A stretch of 64,000 nt of DNA from Epiperipatus broadwayi (GCA_028023455.1 JAQFVV010012396.1:12007296-12071295); one strand, 5' to 3'. Shown: positions 1 through 11,420, counted from the stretch's first letter. A program made the numbers and translations. The notes: generated by a model from the sequence alone, not told the origin.

Positions 1-372
1 GGCTTTCATCAGTGAGGAGCTTGCATTACTATATGGAGAGTTTTTTGCCTGTTTTAATAACAGTTGTGAGCAAGCATAAGAAATGATGATCATGTGATGT
101 TTAGTGGTTTAATACTAATCCTGCCTAATAGGATAGTGGTGACTATGGTTATTAAAGAACCAAAGACACCAAACTATGGGTATTGAACTGAGTTCAGACC
201 TATATGACTATATAAGCTAACAAGCTTGGATTGAAAATATTACTGTATTTTCAATTTTAGATTAATAGTTTTGTAGCCAAGTAGAGATAAAAGGTGGCTG
301 TTGGAGGGTTGCATTAGATCCTAAGATCTAGGTGCTGTGCTCTCAGATCCAAAGCTCCTCACTGAAGAAAGC
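1..372. mobile_element. MITE-like element with terminal inverted repeats (may be cut by the window edge)
   Basis: Bases 1-23 (GGCTTTCATCAGTGAGGAGC...) are matched in inverted orientation by 350-372 with about one mismatch, so the two ends form a terminal inverted repeat around about 330 bp of non-coding DNA. Part of the interior (about 30-60, around TTTTGCCTGTTTTAATAA) recurs at about 490-515 and again, as a perfect hairpin, at 4485-4528, so it belongs to a dispersed family. No transposase is visible. The left boundary coincides with the window start, so the true end and the target-site duplication cannot be judged. Inferred: a non-autonomous DNA element. Confidence 0.45.
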
Positions 373-744
373 CACAAGCTGGAAGCTAATCTGAGGATAT
401 TGAATGAATAGGCATTAGATAGGGATTTTATGCACAAGCCTTCTGGCATCCATTGATTACTCTGACTTGCACTGAGTGGCACTACTGTATGAAGAGTTTT
501 GCCTGTTTTAATTATTATATGTAATTATGAAACACATATTGATATACATATATAATATATATCTAAGAAATGTTTAAATATATGTAAAAAATAATAATAA
601 TCTAATAACACATACATGTAAAATGAATTAACATCTTTTAATTTATTTCATGCTTATATGTGGTTTGAGCATGCATTATACATATCTTGGATCCCAAACA
701 AATAAATTATTATTATTTTTAATTTTAAAAAAAAAAAAAATTAC

Positions 745-3700
745 CTTTTTACCTCTTTGTTTAACAATTAAATTTCTAAAAATTAATCGTGGTTTATCAT
801 CAGTAGCCCAACCAGCTCGACAATGAAATGAACCTAAACAAAATTTCACTATTTTGTAGCACAATAGAAAAACAAAGATAACATATATTTAAAAAATAAT
901 TTTATTTAAAATAAATATGAACTTTACAATAACTACTTTAATTCATAATAAGCATTGAGAATAATTGATTTTAAAAACAAAAGGTAAAACAGCTTTTAAA
1001 TAGTCCATTGTAAAATAAAAGCCTTTCCAACATCTTCCAAAAAAAAAATAACAATGATGAGAAGACATTATTAACCAAACTATCCAATTGTCAAATAAGT
1101 GATAGTCTTTGCAGTTTTCTTATTTTATTTTCTAGTTTAATTAGATAGATACTCATGAATCAACAATTGAATGGTTAGGGTCAACTCTAGTCTAGCTACC
1201 TAAAAAAAAAATCCTAACTGTAATTAAAATCTGAAAAAAATTTCCAAGGCCCAGAACAGATTCGAACCTATCTTGGTAGATAGATATTTAACTAGTAAAT
1301 GACAGAATACTTTTTTGTATATATATTTATAAATGGGTCTCATAATGTAATGATAGTACATTCATTTGCTATTTCTATGATCTGAGTTAAATCCAGGCTG
1401 GGGTAAAAAATGAAAATTTTTTCAAGTTACAATTATGCTTAATAATTATTCCAAAGCAACCCATTTAACTACCTAGTATTAATCAGTAGATGATTATCTA
1501 GCTATTATTAATGAGAAAATAAAACAAAGGTAAACAAACCTACTCAACCCTTTCCACTTAGTCTCTTCTCATTATTCCTCTATGAAAACTAATGAAAAGG
1601 CTCTTTAATTATTTGATGGATATTTTATCTATTGATCATTATAATAAAACTAAAACAACAACAAATAAATACTCAGTTCTGGAACAAATACTTATTTGAT
1701 GTTCTTTATTTATACATTATCTAGAAATATATTTTAAAAAAATAACACTTCATTGGCCATTCATTTCTTTGGCATACAAAAAAAAAAATCAAATACTTTA
1801 TTTACTTCAATAATAAATAAATAGTTGTTAAAAAATTAAAAGATTTTCTAATTTACAAACATGAAATATTTTTAAAACTTTTATATCCATTTATAAAGTT
1901 TAAAGATTAAAAAAAAAAAATCTATGCAAATCAAGGTTTTTAAAAAAAATTTTTATTTCAATTCAATTTTTGATCATTCCATTCCATAATGAAACTTTTT
2001 GGCAATCAGAATAGTAATTACTCTTGCTTTCATTAGATATTCATTAAAGTGTGAATTTTCCTAAGTTACTCAAAAGTCTCTCTAAAAATTATTTTGATAA
2101 ATTATATAAAAATCAATATTTTTTTTTTGTAAAAATGAAAAAAAATAATTTAGATATTTATGATTCAGAAAAGCAATCAATAAATTTGCTTCCAATGGTT
2201 ATTAACTAATATATAATAATAAAAGGTCCATTCATTAAAATGTGAGATTTTATAATTAGCGTAATTTCATTTATAATTAAGATACTGTTCAGGATTTTGA
2301 ATAAACAGATTTCTATTAGAAATCTAAAAAATTGCAATTGGAATATAAGAACTACTGGTGAGATATACAGAAAAGAAAAAAATTGTTTATTAATTGCGAA
2401 AAGGCTTTGATAGAATAAATTGAATTGTTTTGAGATAATAAAAAAGTCTAATATAGATAAAAAAAATATTTATTTAAAATTTTCCTACCAAACCAAAGAT
2501 ATTTCTAAGATAAAACATTGATCTTACAGAAGAGATAATTATTAGATGATTAAAGCAAAAACGTTTTCTACTTTGTTTTATCCAATAAATATATAAATGA
2601 TATGCTAAGTGAGCATTGTTTTGATAAAGATGGAATTAGCATTATTGTAGAAGTGTTAATTGCATCAGATAATAAGGCAGTATTTGCAAATAAAAATGAA
2701 TTTAATAAATTATGTATATAGAATTTATTAAATTTGTAAATAAAAATATAACTAATGAAATGAATATAGATGGTGAAAAGATTACATAAAAGTTAGTGCT
2801 TTTAAATATTTGGGAAGTTGGTTAACTAAGACAGTAATAGTAGAAAATTAGAATGAAAATTTTACTAATGAAAAAAAAAACAGTTGTTCTATAGCCCATT
2901 GAAATTTGATTTACAAATAAACTTAGAATATTTTTCTTTTTGGAATATAATATTATGTAAAGCAAAAAAATTAACAATTACAAAATTGGAGACTTTAGAT
3001 ATGGATGTGAAGGAGAATGAAAAAGTTAAAACATAGTTAGCAAAATAGAACTTTAAAAAAATGAAATAAAAAAAAAAAGATTTGATGGAGAAAACTGGAC
3101 ATGTTACTTAGAGAAAAAAGAAAGTATAAAATATACTGGAAGATTTTGATATGTAGTATAAACAAAAACATTAGAATTTAAAAAAATGATTGATAATATT
3201 AAGAGGGGAAAAGGTTGCGAGTGTAAAAGATACAGAGGAAGACAAAAAAAAAAAACTTTTGTTGGGTTGTGAAATTTGCCTACTGACAGATAAGTAACAA
3301 GATAATAGTTAATGAGTTATTATTTAAGCTGTCCCATTACTGCAATGCAAAACTGTATTTACAACCCATCACGATTTCCAATGATAAGTTAATAAACACA
3401 ATTGTAAATAAAAATCTGTTGATGTGCATTAATAAAAATAATCAAATTACATAATTTATTCTCTCAAGTGATAATTACATTAAGCACCTCGGGGCAAGAA
3501 GCTTAAAAAATATTGTGAATCCAGAATCCAATATTGTGTAATAATTGTAAAGTAGCTGTACTTCTTTATATGCCTGAGTGACTTGATGCAGTTAGAGCTG
3601 ACCGCGGTCCAACTAGCATTACTTATGAACCATTCGATTGTTATTGTCTTTTCATACAATTAATAACTCAATTTAAAAAACAAAACAAATATCTCAGATG

Positions 3701-4122
3701 TTAAAATAAAAACAACCGTATGTTATAGCTTACCATTATCAATAACAATAGGAGGCTTATTAGTTCTTAAGTCTCGCGTGTAATTATGAACTGGATCTGG
3801 TACAGGCCTAACATCACTGAAATAAAACAGATCTTCGGAAGAGATCTTGTCTGAAAATATAAAAATAATCAATAAATCATAATAAATACTTTGATCTTAT
3901 TCTTAAGTCTTATATGCATACACAACACAGCTTAAAATATGTGCAGGATATTAACAGTACAGCATTCCGAATATCAACAATTTCGATTTTTTTCTAATTT
4001 AAAAGTTATTCTAAACTTATTTTTAATTTGCAATTATAATAAAATAATGCATAAGCATTTCTTTCTTTTTTATTATTATTTTTTTAATAAATCATAAAAT
4101 TACCTTTAACGGAAGCTGCCAT
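745..4122 (-). CDS. ACTR5: Actin-related protein 5 (INO80 complex subunit), first three coding exons
   Basis: Minus-strand gene whose first three coding exons lie here; the rest is beyond the left edge. Exon 1 is 4122-4104 (start codon 4122-4120, then AASVK), exon 2 is 3850-3734, exon 3 is 833-745. All borders are canonical: donors AAAG|GTAATT, AATG|GTAAGC and AAAG|GTAATT; acceptors TTTTCAG and TTGTTTAG. Splice phases join without a break to give 75 residues with no stop. The peptide includes FYFSDVRPVPDPV, then PPIVIDNGSFHCRAGWA and KPRLIFRN. This is the N-terminal actin-fold nucleotide-loop region, in the form typical of ARP5 (DNGS followed by RAGW) rather than conventional actin. In known biology ARP5 acts in the nucleus in the INO80 chromatin remodeller, partnered with IES6. 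Intron 1 is 253 bp; intron 2 is about 2.9 kb and carries repeats. No promoter motif was recognised upstream of 4122. Confidence 0.88.
1230..1410. repeat. Two tRNA-like SINE remnants in opposite orientation
   Basis: On the minus strand a B-box-like GGTTCGAATCT lies at about 1258-1270, preceded by a short stem-like CTATCTACCAAGATAG. On the plus strand, about 1335-1410, GAGTTAAATCCAGGCTGGGG resembles a tRNA T-arm/B box with a TAATGATAGTACA A-box-like stretch upstream. Both are followed by A-rich DNA. They lie in ACTR5 intron 2. Inferred tRNA-derived SINE pieces; the family is not identified and no target-site duplication was found. Confidence 0.35.
2340..3260 (+). pseudogene. Decayed LINE reverse transcriptase/C-terminal region
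   Basis: Read on the plus strand with many stops and frame changes, the segment keeps the order of LINE landmarks: FINCEKAL near 2385 (compare the DYEKAFD palm motif), AFKYLGSWLTK near 2795-2825 (compare the YLG motif after the palm), LETLDMDVKENEK near 2985-3020 (compare the SETWTL...KEEKKL stretch), and a basic RGKGCECKRYRGRQKK tail near 3205-3245 (compare GKRSRGRP). It sits inside ACTR5 intron 2, antisense to that gene. It is far older and more damaged than the RTE copies at 5 and 15 kb. No target-site duplication or tail was identified. Confidence 0.55.
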
Positions 4123-4364
4123 TTTATATTTTGATGTGCTGCAACCTAGCGACAAATTTTCGTTAATATTGCTTACATTTTCGAATTTCTGAGTTAAAAG
4201 ATATTAAGATCAAATCGTAACACCAAAATAACGTTTTTTTTTTTTTACTGTATCATCAATATTATAATCATGCTAATATGGTATTTAGTAATACATTGTA
4301 AATTATTATAATATAATCTGCAAGAGTCAAATTTCCAACATTTGCCCTTTTAGGGTATATGAGC

Positions 4365-4456
4365 ACAGATTTTCACACGACTTGCCATTCTATCTCATAA
4401 CAACTCGAACACATATGTGTCGAAAAGATAAATAATCACCAATATACGTATTTCAT
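4365..4456 (-). repeat. SINE-like unit with 35-bp leader shared with the 47-kb copy
   Basis: The block 4422-4456 is identical over 35 bp to 47215-47249. In both places it is followed, reading on the minus strand, by a related tRNA-like stretch (here containing the complement of CTATCTCATAACAACTC; at 47 kb the complement of TTATCTCATACAACTG). Related units occur at 40.6, 41.1 and 41.5 kb. It lies just upstream of ACTR5 exon 1, so it could sit in the 5' flank of that gene. Confidence 0.45.
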
Positions 4457-4484
4457 CAACTTGTGCTGCAAAGTAATTGAACTG

Positions 4485-4580
4485 TTATTAAACAGGCAAA
4501 ACTCCATACAGTTTTGCCTGTTTAATAATAGTTATGTGCTAGCATGAGAAATGGTGATCATGTGATAATTAAATTGTTAT
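4485..4580. repeat. Perfect 19-bp inverted repeat in a dispersed repeat copy
   Basis: 4485-4503 and 4510-4528 are perfect inverted repeats (arm TTATTAAACAGGCAAAACT) with a 6-base spacer CCATAC. The right arm and the sequence after it (AGTTATGTGC...GAGAAATGGTGATCATGTGAT) match the interior of the element at the left window edge. Inferred: a rearranged copy of that element. Confidence 0.5.
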
Positions 4581-4936
4581 TGAAAAAAAAAAAAGATTGA
4601 AAATGGTCATTTATTTTTATTTCCCTAAGTCAATATTATATCTTTTTAAAAAATAATTAGTTAGCATAATAATATTAGTGCATCTAATTAAAAAAAAATA
4701 TCGGCAATTTCTTTTACATTAAGATGCCAAAAAAAAAATTCATTATGAGAATAGCAAGAAATGGTCAACTATAATTGCTAATGATTAAGTCTTATTTTGT
4801 ATTAATACTTATCCTAATTGCCTAATTATTTTTATCTGTATTTTATTAGAGAACTATATCATTTACTTATTTATTTAAAATAAACTTTCAGAAAAATATT
4901 TGTATTAAACTTGCACAAAACGTCTCGAATTTGACT

Positions 4937-5815
4937 TTCATCATCATCATTAACCATTATCAATCCACTGCAGGATGAAGTTCTCTCCAAATTCAATCCA
5001 TCTTCTTTGATCTTTAGCTTCTCTTCTCCACATCACCCCTGCACACTTTCTTATTTCATCCATTCATCTCACATGTGGTCTCTTTTGGGGTCTTTTACAA
5101 AATCTTGGAATCCCGTTTAAAATTTCATTTGTCCAACTATTATCATCTCTTCTAGCAATATGTCCATCCCAACTCCACCTCAGTCTTTTAATTTTTTCAA
5201 TGCGGTCAGTAACACATGTTTGTTCTCTCATACATATATTGTGTTTTCGATCTCTTCTTGTTACTCCTAACATGCATCTCTCCATACTTCTTTGAGTGGT
5301 CTGAAGTCTCTTTATTGCTCTTCTATTAAGTGTTCAAGTCTCAGATCCCAAAGTAAGAACTGATAAAACACATTTCAAACACATAGGCATATTTCCTTTT
5401 AGTATCAAGTTATTTCTACCAAAAGCACTCCAATAAAGTTTAATTCTATGATTAATTTCATCCATTATGTTTCCATCTGTATTAATAGTCTGACCAAGGT
5501 ATTTGTAACTGTTAATTTCTAACTCATCATAATCAATCTTTATTTTCATATTTTGAGAAAATCCATTGAACATTACTTTAATTTTTTTAACATTTATCTT
5601 TAGTCCTACTTTCATCTGATAACTTTTGCGATATTCCTGCAGTTCTAAAGCATTAGTTGCAAAAACAACTACATCATCTGCAAAATCTAAATGACTTAAA
5701 TAATCTCCATTTACTTCCACTCCTTTAGCTTCCCATTTTAATCCACAAAATACTTTGCAGCAGCACTGCTGTAAAAAGTTTTGGAGATATGGAGTCATGT
5801 AAATTTATATATATA
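4937..5815 (-). mobile_element. RTE-type LINE, 5'-truncated 3' fragment
   Basis: Minus-strand fragment of a non-LTR retrotransposon. The reverse transcriptase palm (HLDFADDVVVF, an FADD version of the catalytic box) is encoded near 5700-5670, followed by INVKKIKVMFNGF, then the SYKYLGQTINTDG stretch near 5525-5485 and the terminal region with RSMERCMLGVTRRDRK and the WSWDGHIARRDDNSWT motif near 5195-5130. The reading frame breaks near 5330, where 'LTLGSET' runs into a different frame. The 3' end has the widespread RTE-like tail: the complement of CAATCCACTGCAGGATGAAG and then a short (ATG/CAT)n run ending near 4937. Truncation at about 5815 removes the endonuclease and first half of the RT. 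It is the same family as the copy at 14.5-17.1 kb. Confidence 0.85.
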
Positions 5816-6029
5816 TGATAAATAACCAATAACGCCTGAGTGCTGAATGTGCAGGACACCAGGATGGACAAATATATAGAATTAGTAAATTGTATAAATG
5901 AAAGTATATACTTTTTTACTTTAAGCTAATGTATGGAATGTGTAATACCATAATCCAATTAATTATCAAGTAACTGAGAATAAAGACCATACATAGACTT
6001 AAATACAGAGGTATGTCTATGTATTTAAA

Positions 6030-6415
6030 AAGTAAAAAATTTAATAAATGAGAAACTTGGACCCTTAACAAAAAAGCAATATAAAAATTTCAGAATACAC
6101 AATAAAGTATGAAGAGGTATATATTGATATGAAAGATTAAAAATTAATGATGTGACTGAGAGAACAAGTATCATTATTGCTGAAATAATTTAAAGACTGA
6201 AATGGAGCTAATGGACATATTGTTTAAAAAAAAAAAAAAAGATAATTGACATACATTTGCAATCTTAAACTAAACTAGATCCCAGGTGACTTAAAAGACC
6301 TATAAAGAAACTTCATGTGAAGTGAATGGATAGGAGAAGAAAGTTTGTTAGGAAGATTTATAGAAGAAATATTATGCATTGGAAAAACCAGATTAAACTC
6401 GAAAGGCCATCCTTC
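6030..6415 (+). pseudogene. Older LINE C-terminal remnant, opposite strand
   Basis: On the plus strand, ETWTLNKKAI is readable at about 6050-6080 and is the counterpart of ETWTLNRRAI in the 14.6-kb copy. Further on there are degraded matches to the ME(R/K)..L segment, to a KTEMELMDILFK stretch (compare the KL.W.WAGHI motif) and to a basic stretch near 6330-6350 (MDRRRKF). There are several stops and frame changes and an A15 run at about 6225. It is inverted relative to the fragment ending at 5815. Confidence 0.5.
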
Positions 6416-7330
6416 AGTGTATCAATAATGATTGAAAATCCAATATTTCTTATTAATCTAAAATACATTTTAAAATGTTCAATTTATTGATTTATTTTTT
6501 AGTCTTTGGTTGATATTTTTAAAAAAGTTTTAATAACTGTGCTATGTGCTAAAACCAGTTAAGCAGCAATAATAATGATATACACAGAAATTTGTATATA
6601 ACAATATTTATTTAACAATAATAATAATGAGCTAAAAAATGTAAGAATGCAATAATCCATAAATTTAAATAAGCTATAATTTATACTCGATCCAATTTTG
6701 TATATTTTCTAATTTAAAAGTCTCTACATATACTCATGCATATTAGCAAATACACACAATCCTTTTAATAATAACTAATATTTAACAATTTAAATGTCAT
6801 TAATGGACAATATAGTATTTCTGAATGCAATAAACTCCTTAAAGTTCACAATTTAAGTGCTTTCTTAGCACTCAATTTATAAATTTATTTAACCATCTTT
6901 CGCTATAACTTCTCACTTGCTGTTTGATTAATTTTTGTTAAGTATTTTTACTTCCATGACCATTTTGATCGACAACAAATACTTCTTTATCACACATACA
7001 TTTGATTGCATGGATTTTTATTTATACTCTATTAATATGTATGTAAATGCTTATATTTGCATACAAATTTTATTCAATTAAATTTTTTTATTGGGACAAT
7101 CTCTTTGTTTGTTTTGTAGAGTAGTTTTTTTAAAAAATAGAAATGTTTCATAAATGAAAAGTCTGTAGTCCTTATAAAATTAAACAATATTTACATATAT
7201 GTTTTATATACACAGATATCCCACTCCTCGTGGCTACATAGTCTAAGCTTGACAGGTGGTCTACTAAATGTGGAGTTTTAGAAGTAACACTCTCTTTTCT
7301 CTGTTAAAGTAGTTACACCCTATTTTTCTT
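6416..7330. other. AT-rich stretch without recognised features
   Basis: No exon, repeat structure or RNA gene that I can support. It contains scattered A/T homopolymers and short (AAT) runs only. Confidence 0.5.
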
Positions 7331-7331
7331 C

Positions 7332-7937
7332 CTATACAAACTCCTCTTTGTTATCTTTTAATTGATCCTGATTTAGATCACTATTTAAACCATTTAATAA
7401 GATACCTTTTTTTTTTCCTATTCTTTTATTAACAAATTTTTTCCATGAACATCTAGCAAAGTATTTACAAAACAAGAGTGAAAGTGACTGATATGTCTTT
7501 TCAATTCCCTCCTGTTTTCTAATTTGACAATTTGTAATTGTTTTGATAACCATTTCTCTTTTATACTAACATCCATTTATTTTTAAGTATATTATGTATC
7601 CATACCCTTTTTCCTACTCAGAATTTTTCCCAGTTTGATTTTTATCTTTTTTAGTAGTAGTTGGTAATAATTTGGTCAGATAAATATGAAATGAACAACA
7701 CATCAACAATTCTGCAGGAGTCTTATTTGTTGATGTACTGGTCCTAAAATGCTGGTTATACATAGCATCCACTAATGCTTCTGATAATCCTTTATTTGAA
7801 TTTTTTTCAACATATTCTTTAAAGATTGAACTGCTTTCTCTGCAAGACCATTACTTTCAGAGTGATAAGTTAAAGTAAAGATATGTTTAATCCCTATATT
7901 ATGCAAGTAATTCTTATACTTTAAAGCAGTCAATCTC
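7332..7937 (-). pseudogene. Ty3/gypsy integrase C-terminal relic
   Basis: Minus-strand pieces of a retrotransposon integrase. GIKHIFTLTYHSESNGLAEK followed by AVQSLKNMLKK (about 7900-7800) is the stretch around the catalytic glutamate of the DDE fold, with the family's H-x-x-S/T-N-G-x-A-E form. After a frame change near 7785 the reading continues as NKTPAELLMCCSF (about 7730-7690), the conserved TP(A)ELL segment, and then a lysine-rich tail ending near 7600. An open stretch at 7553-7332 continues without recognised motifs. The upstream integrase is missing: the fragment stops at about 7937, exactly where the plus-strand direct repeat begins, which suggests disruption by that element. Confidence 0.75.
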
Positions 7938-8131
7938 TGTTTCAGATTGAGCTTCATTATCCAACTTATAAACCAACCAACCAGCATGGTTCAAACCTCT
8001 CATTCCATCCCGTTTCCTTGATTATTATATGTATATTAGGTATATAGATATCAAAGTGTACTTATAAATGCTAAGTTAATCAAATTAATTCTTGTTTAAT
8101 ATTTTTAACAACAAAAATCATTTATGTACAT

Positions 8132-8133
<2 letters not shown>

Positions 8134-8218
<85 letters not shown>

Positions 8219-8221
8219 GGT
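8134..8221. repeat. (TA)n microsatellite enclosing a hairpin
   Basis: A TA run (about 8134-8174) is followed by ACCCATTCTGTATA (8174-8187), a second TA run, and the exact inverse of that 14-mer (8208-8221), so the second TA run is the loop and inner stem of a perfect palindrome. The sister repeat at 11.9 kb has only a short TA run, so the expansion came after the duplication. Confidence 0.8.
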
Positions 8222-8309
8222 GGGGGTGTATAGTACTGTATATTGATATCATTATAAATATTTTATATAATATATTTCATTTTTATTTTTTTTTATTTTA
8301 TATATAAAG

Positions 8310-8605
8310 GATGGGAAAGATGATGCAACATCTCAAGAAGGTTTGATAAAGCACTTAGAAAATATAGTACAATTAGATGGAAGCAATCCATTATTCAAAT
8401 TTGATAATAATTGCTTTCTTGGATTAAAATTATTTAATTTTAGATTTAAAATCACTAATGGAAACTTTATTTATTCCAGTTATCAAATGAGATCAATGTC
8501 AAAAATTAGAAATAGATTTGAATACATTTTCAAATCTTATCAACTACTTGCATCTTCTCTTAACGAAGGACAAAGACATAGTTTTGGCTAATTCAATTAT
8601 GCAAG
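8310..8605 (+). other. Exon-like segment conserved in both direct repeats
   Basis: After a T-rich tract and AAG, an open frame runs from about 8310: DGKDDATSQEG, then KHLENIVQLDG, then LFKFDNNCF. A second frame ends the segment with KLEIDLNTFSNLINYLHLLL and IVLANSIMQ, then a donor-like ATGCAAG|GTAACC at 8605/8606. The sister repeat (11974-12269) keeps both frames (KHLENIVQL, LFKFDNNCFL, KLEIDLNTF, NSIMQ) and has the consensus donor ATGCAAG|GTAAGT. I do not recognise the peptide. It could be a captured host exon pair, a retroelement accessory segment, or chance conservation between two recent copies. Confidence 0.35.
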
Positions 8606-9049
8606 GTAACCTCTATGGACATTCCTGGAATAATTTGGCAGAATGTAAATAAGGCCAAAATTAATATAGAAAAAAAGTTTTCTTTTAAGAGGAGTAGCTA
8701 ACTTCCTCCATGCCACCCAGAATTTTAATAGGATGCTCAATAGAGGGAATCAAACCACCCTTTCCTGATCTTTCCAAAGATCATTTTCTAGCCACAATGC
8801 CATTCAGCTACTACCAACTGATGAACTGCCCTAAATTATGGAGTGAGCCCTGAAGAAAAACTAGCTTCCACCAGATAAGTTGATTAATGTCCATGGATTC
8901 CAGAGACAATTGCATACAAGCCCAGACTCATTAATTCATCAGGTTCCCAAAGTATCAAATGGTAATCAACAACTGCCACCATCAAAGACTTTGTGATTCA
9001 TTAAATTCGTTCATAAACTTAATATTCAAATTCAAATTTATACTCTACC

Positions 9050-10172
9050 TTTTTGTAGTCATAAGTATACTAGTAATCCTTATGAATATTTATTTAATTC
9101 ATGCCCTTATATCATCAATCTTTTAGAGTTCTCTTGTTTCTCCACTGTGTCTCAGGGCCAGGAATTGAATAATTCATCTGTATTACTGAGAATGTTGTTC
9201 ACAAGGTTATAAATCTGGAGAATGGGCAAATAGTTAAAATTTATAATTGCTCCTGACCTGAGTATCTCGGGCATGACTGGATTTGAGGTACTTTTGTTCA
9301 GATTCTAGATCTTGTTGGATGAACATACAATTTCAACTGGTACAGGGTTTTTTCTTTTCCCAGACTTGGCATCACAGCTTGGGCCTTCATTATAATTCAC
9401 CTACATAGCTGAGCTATGGCAAAATTTATTTTAATATATAAAATCTATATATGTGAATGATGATAGTATTTTGTATTTTTTTGTTATATTATATGTATTG
9501 TATATCTTCATCCTGCATAACACTTGTGTATGCATTGAATTCTAATATCTCAGATGTTCAATTTGTTTGAGTGTTTGTTACAAATTTTTTTTAAAAATAT
9601 ACTTATGATACGTGTATAAACTCAGGAACATCCCAGATTATTATGTAATTGTAAATCACTCTGTATTGGCATGGTGCCCCAGTATTATTAATACTGTAAA
9701 AAAAAAAAATTTGCCAACCAGTAGTTGATTGAAAAGTCAAAATATTGGTAGGGAAGATTCAAACTGGGATAGGTGAATGATATAGAGAGTCATCCTTTCT
9801 TTTTTTTGCTTTTGTACTTTGTTGTAATTTATTTGATGTCATGTAACTGCAGTCAACTAATAATGACAAAATTATGAGTCTGTTTCAGGTGCAAGAAAAC
9901 AATTGAGATAAGAAACAAGGAAGAAAGTCCAGGTAAAAAAATAGTTTTTTTTTTCATATTTCATAGTTTTAAGATATTTTCTTTTGTTCTTTTAGCAATT
10001 GAACTGTAAATGATGGACTGTAGAGCAAGGTAGCATAGCAAAAGGAATTGGGGCAGGTAGAGAAAAGGTATGAGGGAGCAAACAAAATGGTAGGGCAGGA
10101 GATGATCAAAAAAAGGGGAATGGTGTTTATTTCATAAATAAAATAGAATACGAAGAAAGAAAAGAAAAAATA
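9050..10172. other. Non-coding internal region of the degenerate LTR element
   Basis: It lies between the first direct repeat and the gag-like frames. No primer binding site or gene was recognised. Near 9875-9935 a purine-rich GGTGCAAGAAAAC...GAAACAAGGAAG stretch leads into the gag region. Confidence 0.4.
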
Positions 10173-11420
10173 TTGTTTATTAATTCAAGTTATATCAAAG
10201 ATTCCATGCAGCTTCGAATGGAAAATAAAGAGAGAGATTACCAAAAGATGGAGAGTGAGGACAATGAGAAGTATGAAATAGAGAATGACAGATATATAAA
10301 GCAAATTAGTGCAAGTGACAGTATGGAAGTCGATCAAAAAGCACCAATGGAAGTGAATCCATTGAAACTATTCATCCCAAAAATTATAGTCGAGGAGCCA
10401 GAAAAGATATTGTATGACTACCTCAACCTTGGACCAAAGATATCTGAGGCAAATCAAAATTTGATTGCAATGATGCACAGTTTGATGTAAAGAATGATGG
10501 AAGAGTTCAAAGGAAAATTCAAAAGACAGAATGAAAACCTAGAAAAGTCTAAAATGGAGATGAAAAGAGAATTAACGGAAATAGTAAAAGGTTTACAAAG
10601 AAAATTTGAGCCACTAAAGTGTACACTGGAGTGCATGCTTAGCACCAGAAATGACCCTGAATCAGATGATAATCAAAGCTGTAAAAGTTCAGAAATAAAC
10701 CAAGAGTTACCACACAGATAGGATGGAGATCAACAAAATATTAATCCACAACCAGAGACAAATATCAGAGAGCCTATGATCACAGAGAGTGCCAAGAACC
10801 CATGCCAGCTAGTTAGCCATCAGGAAAAGTCCAACATGGTATGCTTTGTTCAGATACAAGGTTTCCATGGTGAATTTGGGGAAATCCTCAAGAACATTTA
10901 GAGAGCTTAAAAGAGTTTTTTACCCAGCCAGCAATGCTGAACAAGTAGTCATCACTAGCCACAATTTAAAAGTGGCTGCCAAAGATTGGTGGTGCTTGCT
11001 ATAAAAAAAACCTATGACATTCAAAAAATATGTCTGCTCTTTAAAGAAGTTACTGGAATGAGGAATTACAGGAGGGCATTCTGCACATACCAGGAGAATC
11101 ACAAAGAAACCCATACAGTTTTTCTTGCACCAGGTGGATAGGTTTCAATCACTTATGGCATTTTTATATTCAGATGCCCACATCATCTGGATCATAAGAT
11201 ATAATATGCCAGCCTGGTTGCAAAGAATGATGCTAGGAAGCCAAATCACCAGCATCAAGGAGATGGCCCGATTTCTGACATCTGTTGATTATGTATATCT
11301 GACCCAGGAACCACTGAAGGGAACATTCAATGCATGGCAAATAAAGCCATATATACTTCCAGATCCAGGGAAAAAATAATGAGTAAAAAATTAGAGGGCT
11401 TTGAACCACTGACAAAAGGA
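10173..11420 (+). pseudogene. Gag-like protein of an LTR retrotransposon, broken
   Basis: Plus-strand coding relic in at least three frames. The first part (10173-10721, with an in-frame stop at 10488-10490) is charged and coiled-coil-like: many E, K, M and N, e.g. KGKFKRQNENLEKSKMEMKR. The later part resembles a Ty3/gypsy capsid: NLKVAAKDWW near 10965-10993, a MTFKKYVCSLKKLL stretch near 11015-11050, then in another frame WIIRYNMPAWLQRMMLGSQ and ITSIKEMARFL (11180-11280). The order A..WW, then TF..F, then the LP..l..M segment is the usual gag order. No protease, RT or integrase follows before the second direct repeat at 11704, so this copy lacks pol and could only have moved with outside help. 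Confidence 0.6.

Larger units (their letters stand above)
7938..9049 (+). repeat. Direct repeat (probable 5' LTR) of a degenerate LTR element
   Basis: About 1.1 kb repeated in the same orientation at 11704-12741, starting with TCAGATTGAGCTTCAT and ending near TTCAAATTTATAC. It flanks a gag-like region, as LTRs do. Identity is high but with many substitutions and indels; the main length difference is a (TA)n expansion here at about 8134-8221. It begins TG in both copies, but the ends (CTACC/CCACC) are not clearly CA and no target-site duplication was found, so the exact limits are uncertain. It contains an exon-like open segment described separately. Confidence 0.65.

Noticed and set aside
8092-8307. 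Open frame with repeated Tyr-Ile on the plus strand
   Set aside because: It is a translation of the (TA)n microsatellite; there is no protein family of this kind.
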